Origin: Inquilinus limosus MP06 | GTDB taxonomy: Bacteria; Pseudomonadota; Alphaproteobacteria; DSM-16000; Inquilinaceae | Direction of reading: 5' to 3' | Length of the DNA: 49,219 nt | Assembly (NCBI RefSeq): GCF_000767795.1 | Contig: NZ_JANX01000003.1 | Location: forward strand, 1 to 49,219 | Shown: piece after piece, positions 28,662 to 38,840 of the stretch | Layout: every line of letters starts with the position of its first letter | Position numbering within the stretch: the first letter of the stretch is position 1 | Made by a program: the position numbers and the translations under genes | The notes under the pieces: model-generated | Seen by the model: only the letters and a program-made list of their open reading frames with translations | What the model was told of the DNA's origin: nothing | The model's database searches: none

Positions 28662-29636
<975 letters not shown>

Positions 29637-29639
29637 GGG

Positions 29640-30560
29640 TCACACCGGCCCGCGGCTGCCGAGGCCCCAGCGCGCGATCTCCTGCGTCAGCGTCTCGCGG
29701 TCGGCGGGGTCGAGGGCCGGCAGGCCCGGCAGGCGCACGGCGCCGGCCGGGAAGCCCAGCAGGCCCAGCGCCTCCTTGACCACGGTGACGTTGGCGCCGT
29801 TGCCGTAGCGGGTGCGCAGCGTCTCGAACCGGGCGATCTCCGCCACCAGGGCGCGGGCCCCGGCATAGTCGCCCGCCTCCAGCGTCGCATGGATGGCCAG
29901 CGACCGTGCCGGGTCGACATTGACCAGGCCGGAGGTGAAGCCGCGGGCGCCGAGGGCGTAGAAGGGCGCGGCCCAGCCCTCGGCCAGGCCGCAGACCCAG
30001 ACCGCGGTGGCGGCGTCGCTCGACCGCACGCATTCAGCCAGCAGCATCAGGTTGGTGGTGGCGAACTTGACGCCGACGACATTGGGGTGGTTGGCCACCG
30101 ACAGCAGGTCGGCCAGGCCCATGGCATCGGACCGGACATAGGCGACCAGCGGCAGGTCGACCGCGTCGGCGATCGACCGGAAATAGGCGGCCTGGGCCTG
30201 GGGGGCGGCGAAGGGGTCGAGCGGCTGATGCGACATGATCGCGGTCGCCCCGGCCTCCCTGGCGCGGCGGCCCAGCGCGATCGCCTCGGTCAGCGACCGG
30301 CCGACGGCAGCGATGACGTTGCTGCGGCCCCGGGCGGCCGACACCGCCGTGTCGTGCACCAGCCGCACCTCGTCCGGCGCCAGGGCGTAGAACTCGCCGG
30401 TGTTGCCGGCGGCAACGACATTGGGAATGCCGCCGGCGACGATGCGGTCGACGATGCGGCCGGTGAGGTCCGCGTCGACGCCGCCTGCGGCCGTGTAGGC
30501 GGTCGCGTGCACGCCCGAGATGCCGCACAGCGCGCGCCGCAGGCCGGTCTGGTTGTCCAT
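29640..30560 (-). CDS. DapA-family (DHDPS/NAL superfamily) lyase or aldolase, module E
   Basis: A 306-residue class I Schiff-base enzyme. The Lys is K165 in VVGVKFA, the Tyr Y141 in LVAYVRS, and the loop that is GTTGE in dihydrodipicolinate synthase reads GNTGE (residues 52-56). Members of this superfamily cleave or dehydrate 2-keto acids. It is 3 bases from the convergent permease gene and follows the GntR gene at 30564 on the same strand. Divergent from it is a DgoD-like dehydratase, so a plausible role is aldol cleavage of the 2-keto-3-deoxy acid produced there. The exact reaction is not shown by sequence. Confidence 0.85.
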   Translation of the reverse strand: MDNQTGLRRALCGISGVHATAYTAAGGVDADLTGRIVDRIVAGGIPNVVAAGNTGEFYALAPDEVRLVHDTAVSAARGRSNVIAAVGRSLTEAIALGRRAREAGATAIMSHQPLDPFAAPQAQAAYFRSIADAVDLPLVAYVRSDAMGLADLLSVANHPNVVGVKFATTNLMLLAECVRSSDAATAVWVCGLAEGWAAPFYALGARGFTSGLVNVDPARSLAIHATLEAGDYAGARALVAEIARFETLRTRYGNGANVTVVKEALGLLGFPAGAVRLPGLPALDPADRETLTQEIARWGLGSRGPV

Positions 30561-30563
30561 TCT

Positions 30564-31244
30564 CTACTCCTTCCGGCGCGCGAACGCCGTCTGCACATGT
30601 TGCCGGCCCGACCGCACGATGTGGTCGCGCATCGCCCGTTCGGCCGCGTCGGGATCCCGCGCCTCCAGGGCCGCGAGGATGCTCAGATGCTCGCCCAAAG
30701 CGCGCTCGCGCTCCTCCTGGTCGCCCAGCAGGAAGCGGCGCGCCGCCTTGTCGTAGACCAGCTGCCCGGCCAGCAGGCGCTGCAGGTAGCGGCAGCCCGA
30801 GGCGGCGTGGATGGTCTCGTGGAAGGTCTCGTTCAGCGTGATCAGCCGGCGCACCGCGCCCGCCGCCGTCGCCTGCCGCATGGCCTCGCCGACCATGTGC
30901 AGCTCCGCGATCTCGCCATCCGAGATCCGCGTCGCCGCCTGGCGCGCGATCATGCTCTCCAGCGCCGCGCGGGCCAGCGCCATCTCCTCGGCCTGGGCGG
31001 CGTCGAAGGTGATGCGGATGCCGCGGCGGGGTTCGGTCCGCACCAGCCCCTCCAGCTCCAGCCGGCGCAGCGCCTCCTTCACCGGCGTGGTGCTGACGCC
31101 CAGCTGCGCCGCCGCCTGGCGCTCGTTCAGCAGCGATCCCGTCGGCAGCTGGCCGGAGATGATGGCCTGGCGCAGCTGCTCGTGAACGTGGTCGCGCAGC
31201 CCCTTCAGCATGTTCGGGTCGAGGGCGGGCAGGGGGCGGTGCAA
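30564..31244 (-). CDS. GntR transcriptional regulator, FadR subfamily (FCD domain), module E
   Basis: A 226-residue regulator with a winged helix at about residues 15-80 (LLNERQAAAQLGVSTTPVKE) and an FCD domain at about 85-220. His-containing positions include ETFHETIH, EHLSILAAL and MRDHIV. The start taken is TTG 31244, which has GAGAGG 6 bases upstream; ATG 31211 is an alternative with a poor site and would still include the HTH. It is 3 bases ahead of the DapA-family gene. A 16-bp near-palindrome in the divergent promoter is its likely operator. Confidence 0.88.
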   Translation of the reverse strand: MHRPLPALDPNMLKGLRDHVHEQLRQAIISGQLPTGSLLNERQAAAQLGVSTTPVKEALRRLELEGLVRTEPRRGIRITFDAAQAEEMALARAALESMIARQAATRISDGEIAELHMVGEAMRQATAAGAVRRLITLNETFHETIHAASGCRYLQRLLAGQLVYDKAARRFLLGDQEERERALGEHLSILAALEARDPDAAERAMRDHIVRSGRQHVQTAFARRKE

Positions 31245-31291
31245 GCGGAACCTCTCGTCGCGGCCGGCTCCGGCGTCCGGCGATTCTTGAG

Positions 31292-31307
31292 ACTTGATAT
31301 ATCAGGT
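31292..31307. promoter_or_regulatory. Candidate GntR operator, near-perfect palindrome
   Basis: ACTTGATATATCAGGT is a 16-bp palindrome with one mismatched pair (positions 3 and 14). It lies in the 182-base gap between the divergent GntR-lyase and dehydratase-importer operons, 48 bases before the GntR start. Its A+T-rich centre stands out from the surroundings. TGATATATCA cores are in keeping with FadR-type operators. Confidence 0.6.
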
Positions 31308-31426
31308 CCCAACGGAGTAAGTCTAGCCGCGAGGCAAGGCCGGCGCCCGGCGGCGCTCCTCCCGCCCATCCGACCGTGCCGGGGCACGCGGGGCGGCAAG
31401 CAACCGGGACGGGGAGGATGGGCAGC

Positions 31427-32635
31427 GTGAAGATCGACCGTCTGCGGACCTACATGACGCGCGACAAGGATCGCCCGCGGCTGCTCGTCGCCATCGACAC
31501 CGATGACGGCCTCACCGGCTGGGGCGAGTGCTACAACCACGGGCCCGATCGTGCGCTGGCGCCGCTGCTGGAGTACCTGTTCACCTTCCTGCAGGGGCAG
31601 GACCCGCGCCGGATCGAGTACATCGTCCAGTACCTGATGCAGCAGACGCGCTTTCCGCCCGGCGCGCTGACGCTGGCCGCGATCTCGGCGATCGACCATT
31701 GCCTGTGGGACATCTCGGCCAAGGCGCTCGGCGTCCCGGTCTACATGCTGCTCGGCGGCAACGCCCGCGACCGGGTGCGGGTCTATGCGGGCGTCTACAC
31801 CGCGCCTGACGCGCCGGCGGCGCGGGAGGAGTTCGACCGGCTGAACGAGAATTGGGGCCTGACCGCCTTCAAGCTCAGCCCCTACCGCATCAACATCTAC
31901 GAGAACCGCTGGGGCGAGGTGGTGCGCACCAGCGCGGACTACTTCCGCTCGCTGCGGGAGACGGTGCGCAGCGACTACGAGATCGCCTTCGACGCCCATG
32001 CCCGCATCTTCGAGCCGCATCAGGCGGTGCAGCTCGGCAATGCGCTCGCCCCCTACGACCCGCTGTTCTTCGAGGAGCCGATCCGGCCCGAGAATGTCGA
32101 GGTCTGGGGCGACATCAAGCGGCAGATGGCCTGCACGCTGGCGACCGGCGAGTCGCTGTACAGCCGCTTCGAGTTCCTGCGCCTGCTGTCCCATCGCGGG
32201 GCGGACATCATCCAGCCCGACATCTGCGTCGTCGGCGGCCTGCTGGAGATGCGCAAGATCGCGGCGATCGCGGAGGCGCATTACGTCACCGTCGCGCCGC
32301 ACAACCCGATGGGGCCGCTGGCCACGGCGGTGAACCTGCATTTCTCCGCCGCCCAGCCGAATTTCCGCATTCTGGAGTACCGGCTGCCGCATGGCCCGAA
32401 CTACACGTTCCAAGCCGGGGGCGAGGCGAGCGGCGGCGGGGCGAAGGCCGATGCCTCGGCCGGCGCCTGGTACGTCAAGGACCCGTATCTCCCGCGCGAG
32501 GGATATCTCGAGCTGCGCCCCGACCGGCCGGGCTGGGGCGTCGAGATCGACGAGGAGGTGCTGAAGACCGACGGGTACATCCACTGGGAGCGGCGCGTCG
32601 GCCGCCGCCCCGACGGATCGAGCGCGTTTCCGTAA
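31427..32635 (+). CDS. Enolase-superfamily sugar-acid dehydratase (DgoD-like), module E
   Basis: A 402-residue mandelate-racemase-type enzyme. Metal ligands are D189, E216 and E242 (DAH, FEEP, TGES). H191 and H292 (APHNP) match the catalytic pair of galactonate dehydratase at nearly the same spacing. K149 is at the end of the second strand. It should dehydrate an aldonate to a 2-keto-3-deoxy-aldonate. An ATG lies at 31418, but GGGGAGG abuts it with no spacing; GTG 31427 has 9 bases of spacing and gives the usual MKIDRLRTY opening, so I prefer it. It leads the importer operon and is divergent from GntR and the lyase. It differs clearly from the enzyme at 22328 in its loops. Confidence 0.89.
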   Translation: MKIDRLRTYMTRDKDRPRLLVAIDTDDGLTGWGECYNHGPDRALAPLLEYLFTFLQGQDPRRIEYIVQYLMQQTRFPPGALTLAAISAIDHCLWDISAKALGVPVYMLLGGNARDRVRVYAGVYTAPDAPAAREEFDRLNENWGLTAFKLSPYRINIYENRWGEVVRTSADYFRSLRETVRSDYEIAFDAHARIFEPHQAVQLGNALAPYDPLFFEEPIRPENVEVWGDIKRQMACTLATGESLYSRFEFLRLLSHRGADIIQPDICVVGGLLEMRKIAAIAEAHYVTVAPHNPMGPLATAVNLHFSAAQPNFRILEYRLPHGPNYTFQAGGEASGGGAKADASAGAWYVKDPYLPREGYLELRPDRPGWGVEIDEEVLKTDGYIHWERRVGRRPDGSSAFP

Positions 32636-32678
32636 GCAAGCAAGAACAGCGGGCAGCCGCCCAACAGGGAGGACGAGA

Positions 32679-34262
32679 ATGAGACTGACCCTACTGGCCG
32701 CGACCGCGGCCCTGGCGCTGGCCTTCGGCGTGTCCGGCGCCCGGGCAGCGTCGCCGGCCAACGCGCTGGTGATCGGCACGCAGCTCAGCGCCGTGCCGTC
32801 GCTCGACCCGGCGGCGATCAACGCGCGCACGGTCTCCGAGATCATCTCGAACCTCTACGACAACCTCGTGATGGTGACGCCTGACGACCTCCAGACGATC
32901 CGGCCGATGCTGGCCGAGAGCTGGACCGTCTCCGACGACAAGCGCGCCATCACCATGACGCTGCGCCAGGGCGCAACCTTCTCCTCCGGCAATCCGGTGA
33001 CGGCGGAGGACGCGGCCTGGACCATCCAGCGCGTGGTCAAGATGGGGCAGGTCGGATCGACCGACATCGCCCTCTGGGGCTTCACCAAGGACAATGTCGA
33101 CCAGCTGGTCCAGGCCAAGGACGAGCGGACGCTCGTCATCAGCCTGCCGCAGCCGGTGTCGACCGACCTTGTTCTCTATTCGCTGGCCGGCGCCTCGCTC
33201 GGCATCATCGACAAGAAGGCGGCGCTGCAGCACGAGCAGAACGGCGACCTGGCCCAGAACTGGCTGAAGGCCAACAGCGCCGGCAGCGGCCCCTACAAGC
33301 TCACCACCTGGCGGCCGAACGACATCCTGCTGTGCGACGCGCGGGCGGATTATTGGGGCGGCGCGCCGGCGATGAAGCGCGTGGTCATGCGGCACGTGCC
33401 GGAATCCGGCAACCTGCGGCTGCAGGTCGAGGCCGGCGACATCGATATCGGCCAGTACATGGCCAACAGCGACATCGAGGCGCTGAAGGCCAAGGGCGCG
33501 ACGGTCGATCCCGGGCCGGGCCTGGGCTTCTACTACATCGCCATGAACACGCAGGACCCGGATCTGGCCAAGCCGAAAGTGCGCGAGGCCTTCCAGCACA
33601 TCCTCGACTGGAAGCCGCTGGCCGAGACCACGATGAACTTCAACGGCTTCCCCTGGCAGTCGATCATCCCCAAGGGGATGCCCGGCGCTCCGACGGAGGA
33701 GCCGACCGGCTATGAATACAACCCCGAACTGGCCAAGAAGCTGCTGGCCGAGGCCGGCTATCCGGACGGGCTGAAGAAGACGCTGTACCCGTCGGGCGAT
33801 GCGCTGCTGAAGATGGCGGTGGCGCTGCAGGCCAGCGCCAAGAAGGCCGGCGTGGAATTCGAGGTCGTGCCGGGCGAGCACACGCCGGATTTCCGCGCCA
33901 GGAAGTACCAGGTGCTGGTCGGCAATTCCGGCACGCGGCTGCCGGACCCGTTCGGCACGCTGGTGCAGTATGCCTACAACCCGGACAATCGCGACGAGGC
34001 GAAGCTTGGCGGCTACTATCTGTGGCGCACCGCGCTGGACGCGCCGGAGCTGACCAAGATGGTCGAGGCGTCGAAGGCCGAGACCGACCCGGCCAAGCGG
34101 GCACAGCTCTTCTCCGAGATCGACCGGAAGTTCAAGGAGATGGTGCCGCCGCTGGTGATCGTGCTGCAGCGCACCGACCCCTACGTCATCCGCCAGGGCG
34201 TCACCGGCTATGCCGGCAACCCGACCTGGTCGACCCGCTGGCACGACGTGAAGAAGAACTGA
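32679..34262 (+). CDS. ABC transporter solute-binding protein, family 5, module E
   Basis: A 527-residue periplasmic binding protein with a signal peptide ending at about residue 23 (GARA). The mature protein opens NALVIGTQLSAVPSLDP, with LAESWTVSDDK and NPVTAEDAAWTIQR. It is clearly paralogous to the module B protein at 9135 over most of its length. GGGAGG lies 6 bases before the ATG. It follows the DgoD-like dehydratase gene by 43 bases and starts the importer gene set. A sugar acid or its glycoside is the likely ligand from context. Confidence 0.93.
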   Translation: MRLTLLAATAALALAFGVSGARAASPANALVIGTQLSAVPSLDPAAINARTVSEIISNLYDNLVMVTPDDLQTIRPMLAESWTVSDDKRAITMTLRQGATFSSGNPVTAEDAAWTIQRVVKMGQVGSTDIALWGFTKDNVDQLVQAKDERTLVISLPQPVSTDLVLYSLAGASLGIIDKKAALQHEQNGDLAQNWLKANSAGSGPYKLTTWRPNDILLCDARADYWGGAPAMKRVVMRHVPESGNLRLQVEAGDIDIGQYMANSDIEALKAKGATVDPGPGLGFYYIAMNTQDPDLAKPKVREAFQHILDWKPLAETTMNFNGFPWQSIIPKGMPGAPTEEPTGYEYNPELAKKLLAEAGYPDGLKKTLYPSGDALLKMAVALQASAKKAGVEFEVVPGEHTPDFRARKYQVLVGNSGTRLPDPFGTLVQYAYNPDNRDEAKLGGYYLWRTALDAPELTKMVEASKAETDPAKRAQLFSEIDRKFKEMVPPLVIVLQRTDPYVIRQGVTGYAGNPTWSTRWHDVKKN

Positions 34263-34269
34263 GGGGCCG

Positions 34270-35316
34270 ATGACGGCGATCGACACCTTCAACCGGCCGG
34301 CGCGCTTCCTGCGCATGCGGCGCCTGTCGGGCCGCACCCTGTCGGTCGTCGTCACCCTGGTCGGGCTGATGCTGCTGACCTTCTCGATGGGGCGGCTGCT
34401 GCCGGCCGACCCGGTGCTGGCGGTGACCGGGTCGGAGGTCGACAAGGCGACCTATGACCGGGTGTACCAGGAGCTCGGGCTCGACCAGCCGGTGTGGCAG
34501 CAGTTCCTGTCCTATGTCGCCCGCGTCGCCACCGGCGACATGGGCCGGTCGCTGACCACCGGCCAGCCGGTCTCGGCCGACCTGCTCAGTGTCTTCCCGG
34601 CCACGATCGAGCTCGCCCTCGTCGCCATCCTGTGCGGCACGCTGGTCGGGGTGCCGCTCGGCGTCGTCGCCGCGGTCAACCGCGGCCGGCCGATCGACCA
34701 TGTCGCCCGGGTGATCGGCCTGGCCGGCCATTCGGTGCCGATCTTCTGGCTGGGCCTGATCGCGCTGATCCTGTTCTACGCCAAGCTGCAATGGGTCGCC
34801 GCCTCGGGCCGGATCGACATCCTGAACGAGGGGCTGGTGCCGCCGATCACCGGCCTCCTGCTGCTCGACACGGCGCTGCAGGGCGAATGGGACGTGTTCC
34901 GCGACGCGCTCGACCACATCATCCTGCCCGGCGCGATCCTCGGCTACTACTCCGTCGCCTACATCAGCCGCATGACCCGCAGCTTCATGCTCGAACAGCT
35001 CGGCCAGGAATACATCGTCTCCGCCCGGGCCAAGGGCGTGTCGCGCCGGCGGATGATCTGGGCCCATGCCTTCAAGAACATCCGCGTGCAGCTGCTCACC
35101 GTCCTCGCTCTGACCTTCGGCGGCCTCTTGGACGGCGCGGTGCTGGTCGAGACGGTGTTCGGCTGGCCCGGCCTCGGCCAATACCTCACCCGGGGGCTGA
35201 AGATGAACGACATGAATGTGGTGATGGGCGCGGTGCTGCTGATCGGCATCACCTTCCTGGTCATCAACATCATCTCCGACCGCCTCTACCGCATCCTGGA
35301 CCCGCGCACCCGATGA
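34270..35316 (+). CDS. ABC transporter permease (DppB-like), module E
   Basis: A 348-residue inner-membrane permease. The first helix is at about residues 24-42 (TLSVVVTLVGLMLLTFSMG), followed by the DppB loop with LPADPVL and LGLDQPVWQQFL. Later helices lie between about 110 and 335, and the coupling loop contains SARAKGVSRRRMIWAHAFKN. It starts 7 bases after the binding-protein stop and overlaps the next permease by 4 bases (ATGA). Counterpart in module B: the gene at 8113. Confidence 0.94.
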   Translation: MTAIDTFNRPARFLRMRRLSGRTLSVVVTLVGLMLLTFSMGRLLPADPVLAVTGSEVDKATYDRVYQELGLDQPVWQQFLSYVARVATGDMGRSLTTGQPVSADLLSVFPATIELALVAILCGTLVGVPLGVVAAVNRGRPIDHVARVIGLAGHSVPIFWLGLIALILFYAKLQWVAASGRIDILNEGLVPPITGLLLLDTALQGEWDVFRDALDHIILPGAILGYYSVAYISRMTRSFMLEQLGQEYIVSARAKGVSRRRMIWAHAFKNIRVQLLTVLALTFGGLLDGAVLVETVFGWPGLGQYLTRGLKMNDMNVVMGAVLLIGITFLVINIISDRLYRILDPRTR

Positions 35317-36236
35317 CCGCGACCTTCAGCGCCCCCCAAGGCGGGCTGCGCGCCTGGCTGAAGACGGAGGCGCCGCGCACCGTCTTCCAGTCGGCGATGC
35401 AGCAGCTCTATCGCGGCTGGCGGCGCTTCGCCGCGCATCCGCTCGGCCTCGCCGGGCTCGGCGTCATCCTGCTGCTGATCGTGGCGGCGGTCGCCGCGCC
35501 CTGGCTGACGTCTTACGATCCGATCGCACAGGACATGGTGAACCGGCTGCAGCCGCCCTCGGCGGCGCATTGGTTCGGCACCGACGAATTCGGCCGCGAC
35601 GTCTTCGCCCGCGTCGTCTACGGCGCCCGGACGACGATCTACATCATCCTGCTGGTCACCGTCATCGTCGCGCCGATCGGCCTCCTGATCGGCGCCTGCG
35701 CAGGGTATCTCGGCGGCTGGACCGACGAGGTGCTGATGCGGGTCACCGACATCTTCCTGTCCTTCCCCGGCCTGGTGCTGGCGCTGGGCTTCGCCGCGGC
35801 GCTGGGCCCCGGCATCACCAACGCCATCATCGCCATCGCCCTGACAGCCTGGCCGCCGATGGCACGGCTGGCGCGGGCCGAGGCGCTGAGCCTGCGGAAG
35901 GCCGACTTCATCGCCGCGGTGCGGCTGCAGGGCGCGTCGAAGACCCGCATCATCACCCGCCACATCCTGCCGATGTGCCTGCCCTCGGTGGTGGTGCGCC
36001 TGACCCTGAACATGGCCGGCATCATCCTGACCGCCGCGGGCCTCGGCTTCCTCGGCCTCGGCGCGCAGCCGCCGCTGCCGGAATGGGGCGCCATGGTCTC
36101 GACCGGGCGCGAGTTCATGATCGACTGTCCCTGGGTGATCACCGCGCCCGGCATCGCCATCGCGGTGGTCAGCCTGGCCTTCAACCTGGCCGGCGACGCG
36201 CTGCGCGACGTGCTCGACCCGAGGTCCGGCGAATGA
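35313..36236 (+). CDS. ABC transporter permease (DppC-like), module E
   Basis: A 307-residue inner-membrane permease with a 35-45-residue cytosolic N-terminus and a first helix at about residues 46-66. FGTDEFGRDVFARVVYG follows, and the coupling loop contains AAVRLQGASKTRIITRHILP. The C-terminal third (GLGFLGLGAQPPLPEWGAM to GDALRDVLDPR) is nearly the same as in module B. The reading frame extends upstream through the other permease gene, but ATG 35313, overlapping that gene's stop, is the sensible start. It overlaps the next ATPase gene by 4 bases. Confidence 0.94.
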   Translation: MTATFSAPQGGLRAWLKTEAPRTVFQSAMQQLYRGWRRFAAHPLGLAGLGVILLLIVAAVAAPWLTSYDPIAQDMVNRLQPPSAAHWFGTDEFGRDVFARVVYGARTTIYIILLVTVIVAPIGLLIGACAGYLGGWTDEVLMRVTDIFLSFPGLVLALGFAAALGPGITNAIIAIALTAWPPMARLARAEALSLRKADFIAAVRLQGASKTRIITRHILPMCLPSVVVRLTLNMAGIILTAAGLGFLGLGAQPPLPEWGAMVSTGREFMIDCPWVITAPGIAIAVVSLAFNLAGDALRDVLDPRSGE

Positions 36237-37108
36237 CCGACGCCCCCCTGATCGAGGCCCGCAACCTGCGCATCGCCTTCGGCCGCGGCGACGCCGCCGT
36301 GCCGGTGGTGCATGGCGTCTCCTTCACGCTCGGGCGCGAGAAGCTCGGCATCGTCGGCGAATCCGGGGCCGGAAAGTCGACCGTCGGCCGCGCCTTGATG
36401 CGCCTGCTGCCGCCGGCCGCCCGGGTCACGGCCGACCGGCTGGCCTTCCGCGACACCGACCTGCTGGCGGCGAGCGAGAAGCAGATGATGGAACTGCGCG
36501 GCCGGCGCATGGGGCTGATCCTGCAGGACCCGAAATACTCGCTGAACCCGGTGGTGCCGGTCGGCGAGCAGATCGCCGAGGCCTGGCGGCTGCATCACAA
36601 GGGGCCGGCCCGCGAGGCGCGCGAGCGCACCCTGGCGATCCTGGAGGCGGTGAAGATCCGCGACCCCGCCCGGGTGGCGCGGCTCTACCCGCACGAGATC
36701 TCGGGCGGCATGGGCCAGCGCGTCATGATCGCGATGATGCTGATCGCCGGCCCGGACGTGGTCATCGCCGACGAGCCGACCTCGGCGCTCGACGTCACCG
36801 TGCGGCTCGAGGTGCTGCATCTGCTCGACGAGCTGATCGAGAGCCGCGGTCTCGGCCTGATCCTGATCAGCCACGACCTCAACCTGGTCCGTCGCTTCTG
36901 CGACCGGGTGGTGATCATGTATGCCGGCCGGGTGATGGAGACCCTGCGGGCCGCCGATCTCGACCGCGCCGAGCATCCTTATACGCGGGGCCTGCTGGCC
37001 TCGCTGCCCTCAATCCGCCACAGCCAGGACCGGCTGCCGGTGCTGCGCCGCGACCCGGCCTGGCTGGCCGGGGCAGGGCCGGCGGCCCTGGCGGGGGGCA
37101 CGCCATGA
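36233..37108 (+). CDS. ABC transporter ATP-binding protein (DppD-like), module E
   Basis: A 291-residue ATPase subunit. Walker A is GESGAGKST at about residues 43-51, the Q-loop is in LILQDPKYSLNP, the signature is ISGGMGQR and Walker B is VVIADEP. Like its module B counterpart it has IRDPARVARLYPHEISGG, a run these two share and that differs from the fused and module F ATPases. It is translationally coupled on both sides by ATGA overlaps. It should dimerise with the product of 37105. Confidence 0.94.
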   Translation: MTDAPLIEARNLRIAFGRGDAAVPVVHGVSFTLGREKLGIVGESGAGKSTVGRALMRLLPPAARVTADRLAFRDTDLLAASEKQMMELRGRRMGLILQDPKYSLNPVVPVGEQIAEAWRLHHKGPAREARERTLAILEAVKIRDPARVARLYPHEISGGMGQRVMIAMMLIAGPDVVIADEPTSALDVTVRLEVLHLLDELIESRGLGLILISHDLNLVRRFCDRVVIMYAGRVMETLRAADLDRAEHPYTRGLLASLPSIRHSQDRLPVLRRDPAWLAGAGPAALAGGTP

Positions 37109-37857
37109 TCGAGGTGCGGGACCTCGCCGTCCGCTTCGCCGCCGACGCCCCGCCGGTGGTGGCCGGCGTCTCCTTCGCGGTCGAGGCCGGCGAGACCTTC
37201 GGCCTGGTCGGCGAATCCGGCTGCGGCAAGTCGACGGTGCTGCGCGCCTTGGCCGGGCTGATCCCGGACCACGGCGGCGAGGTGCGGCTGGCCGGCACGG
37301 TGCTGCCGGCCGACCGCCCGCGCGGCTTCTACAAGCGGGTGCAGATGGTGTTCCAGGACCCCTACGGGTCGCTGCATCCGCGCCAGACCATCCAGGCCCA
37401 GCTGCTGGAGCCGCTGCGCAACCAGGGGCTGACCCCGCCGGCGGATGCGGTCGGCGCGGCACTGGATTCGGTCGGTCTGCCGCGCACGGCCGCCTTCCGC
37501 TACCCGCACCAGCTCTCCGGCGGCCAGCGCCAGCGCGTGGCGATCGCCCGGGCCCTGATGCTGCAGCCGGAGGTGCTGCTGCTGGACGAGCCGACCTCCG
37601 CCCTCGACGTCTCGGTCCAGGCGGAGATCCTGAACCTGCTGATGGATTTGCGGGCGCAGCGCAGCCTGACCTGCATCCTGGTCAGCCACGACCTCGCCGT
37701 CGTCGCCCATATGTGCCACCGCATCGCGGTGATGCAGGGCGGCCGCATCGTCGACGGCTTCGACGCGGCGACGCTCAGGGCCGGCCGGCCCGCGCACCCC
37801 TACACGCAGGAGCTGCTGGCGGCCAGCGAGGCCTATGGCGAGGCGCCGGCGGGCTAA
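37105..37857 (+). CDS. ABC transporter ATP-binding protein (DppF-like), module E
   Basis: A 250-residue ATPase subunit. Walker A is GESGCGKST at about residues 34-42, the Q-loop is in MVFQDPYGSLHPR, the signature is LSGGQRQR, Walker B is LLLDEP and the switch His lies in LVSHD. It lacks the long DppF C-terminal extension, as does its module B counterpart at 5618. It ends the six-gene module E operon. Its TAA shares bases with the stop codon of the convergent Gfo/Idh/MocA gene (4-bp overlap), so there is no room for a terminator between them. Confidence 0.94.
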   Translation: MIEVRDLAVRFAADAPPVVAGVSFAVEAGETFGLVGESGCGKSTVLRALAGLIPDHGGEVRLAGTVLPADRPRGFYKRVQMVFQDPYGSLHPRQTIQAQLLEPLRNQGLTPPADAVGAALDSVGLPRTAAFRYPHQLSGGQRQRVAIARALMLQPEVLLLDEPTSALDVSVQAEILNLLMDLRAQRSLTCILVSHDLAVVAHMCHRIAVMQGGRIVDGFDAATLRAGRPAHPYTQELLAASEAYGEAPAG

Positions 37858-38840
37858 ACCAGCTCGACCTCGCGGCGGGACAGCTCGGACTGCTGCGCCG
37901 CCTCGATGCAGGCGATCAGGTGGCGACCGTAGCGCCCATCCGCCGGGTTCGGCCCGGTACTGCCGATCAGCGCCAGCATCGCCTGCCACTCCCGCTCGAC
38001 CGCGCGCTGCGCCCAGTCCGGCTCGACTGACTGCGGCACCGGTGTCCAGGCGCCGCCGCGGCCGAGCAGGACCCCTTGGTCGAAATCGAGGCGCAGCGTT
38101 CCGGCCTCGCAGACCAGGTCCATGGCGAAGCCGACGCCGCCGTCGCGATAGCCGACGCTGGCCACCTGGCCGATCCGGCCATCGGCGAAGCGCAGCAGCA
38201 TCAGCGCCGTGTCGTCGGCCTCCTGGTCGTGGAAATGGGTCCCGGCCATGGCCGAGACCGACGCGACCGGGCCGTCCATCAGCCAGACCAGCCGGTCGAG
38301 CGCGTGGATCCCGGCGGTCAGCAGCATGCCGCCGCCGGTCTTGGGCGACAGATGCCAGGGCTGGCGGTTCGACTCCATCCACAGCTTGATCAGCCAGCTG
38401 CTGCCGAGCACCGGGCGGCCGATATCGCCGGACGCGATGATCTCCCGCGCGGCGAGGCAGGGCAGGGCGAAATGCAGCACGTGCCCGACCATCAGATGAA
38501 CGCCCGCCTGCTCGACCGCGGCGTTGATCGCGTCGCATTCGGCGACGGTCGGCGCCATCGGCTTCTCCAGCAGGATGTGCTTGCCCGCCCGCGCCGCGGC
38601 GACCGCCATCTCGGCATGCAGGTGATGCGGCGTGGCGATCAGCGCCACATCGACCGACGGGTCGTCCAGCAGCGCCCGCCAATCGGCATGGGCGGTGCCG
38701 CCATGCTCCCGCGCGAAGGTCCGGGCGGCGTCGATGTCCTGGCGGCAGACGGCCGCGACCCGCGCGCCCGGCACGGCGGCGATGGCCCGCGCATGGATCG
38801 CCCCGAAATAGCCGGCGCCGATGATGCCGATGCCGATCAT
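37854..38840 (-). CDS. Gfo/Idh/MocA-family NAD(P)-dependent oxidoreductase (1)
   Basis: A 328-residue sugar or cyclitol dehydrogenase. The Rossmann motif GAGYFG is at residues 8-13 and the catalytic EKP at 92-94 with Lys93. The C-terminal substrate domain contains GGGMLLTAGIHALDRLVWL with the conserved His. Such enzymes oxidise hydroxyls of inositols, rhizopines, glucose-type sugars and related compounds. It overlaps the second family member at 38837 by 4 bases, so the two form a coupled pair divergent from the GntR gene at 39900. Specificity cannot be assigned. Confidence 0.92.
   Translation of the reverse strand: MIGIGIIGAGYFGAIHARAIAAVPGARVAAVCRQDIDAARTFAREHGGTAHADWRALLDDPSVDVALIATPHHLHAEMAVAAARAGKHILLEKPMAPTVAECDAINAAVEQAGVHLMVGHVLHFALPCLAAREIIASGDIGRPVLGSSWLIKLWMESNRQPWHLSPKTGGGMLLTAGIHALDRLVWLMDGPVASVSAMAGTHFHDQEADDTALMLLRFADGRIGQVASVGYRDGGVGFAMDLVCEAGTLRLDFDQGVLLGRGGAWTPVPQSVEPDWAQRAVEREWQAMLALIGSTGPNPADGRYGRHLIACIEAAQQSELSRREVELV

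Noticed and set aside
29640-30560. Assignment as dapA (lysine biosynthesis)
   Set aside because: The GTTGE loop is replaced by GNTGE and the gene is paired with a catabolic GntR and an aldonate-type dehydratase.
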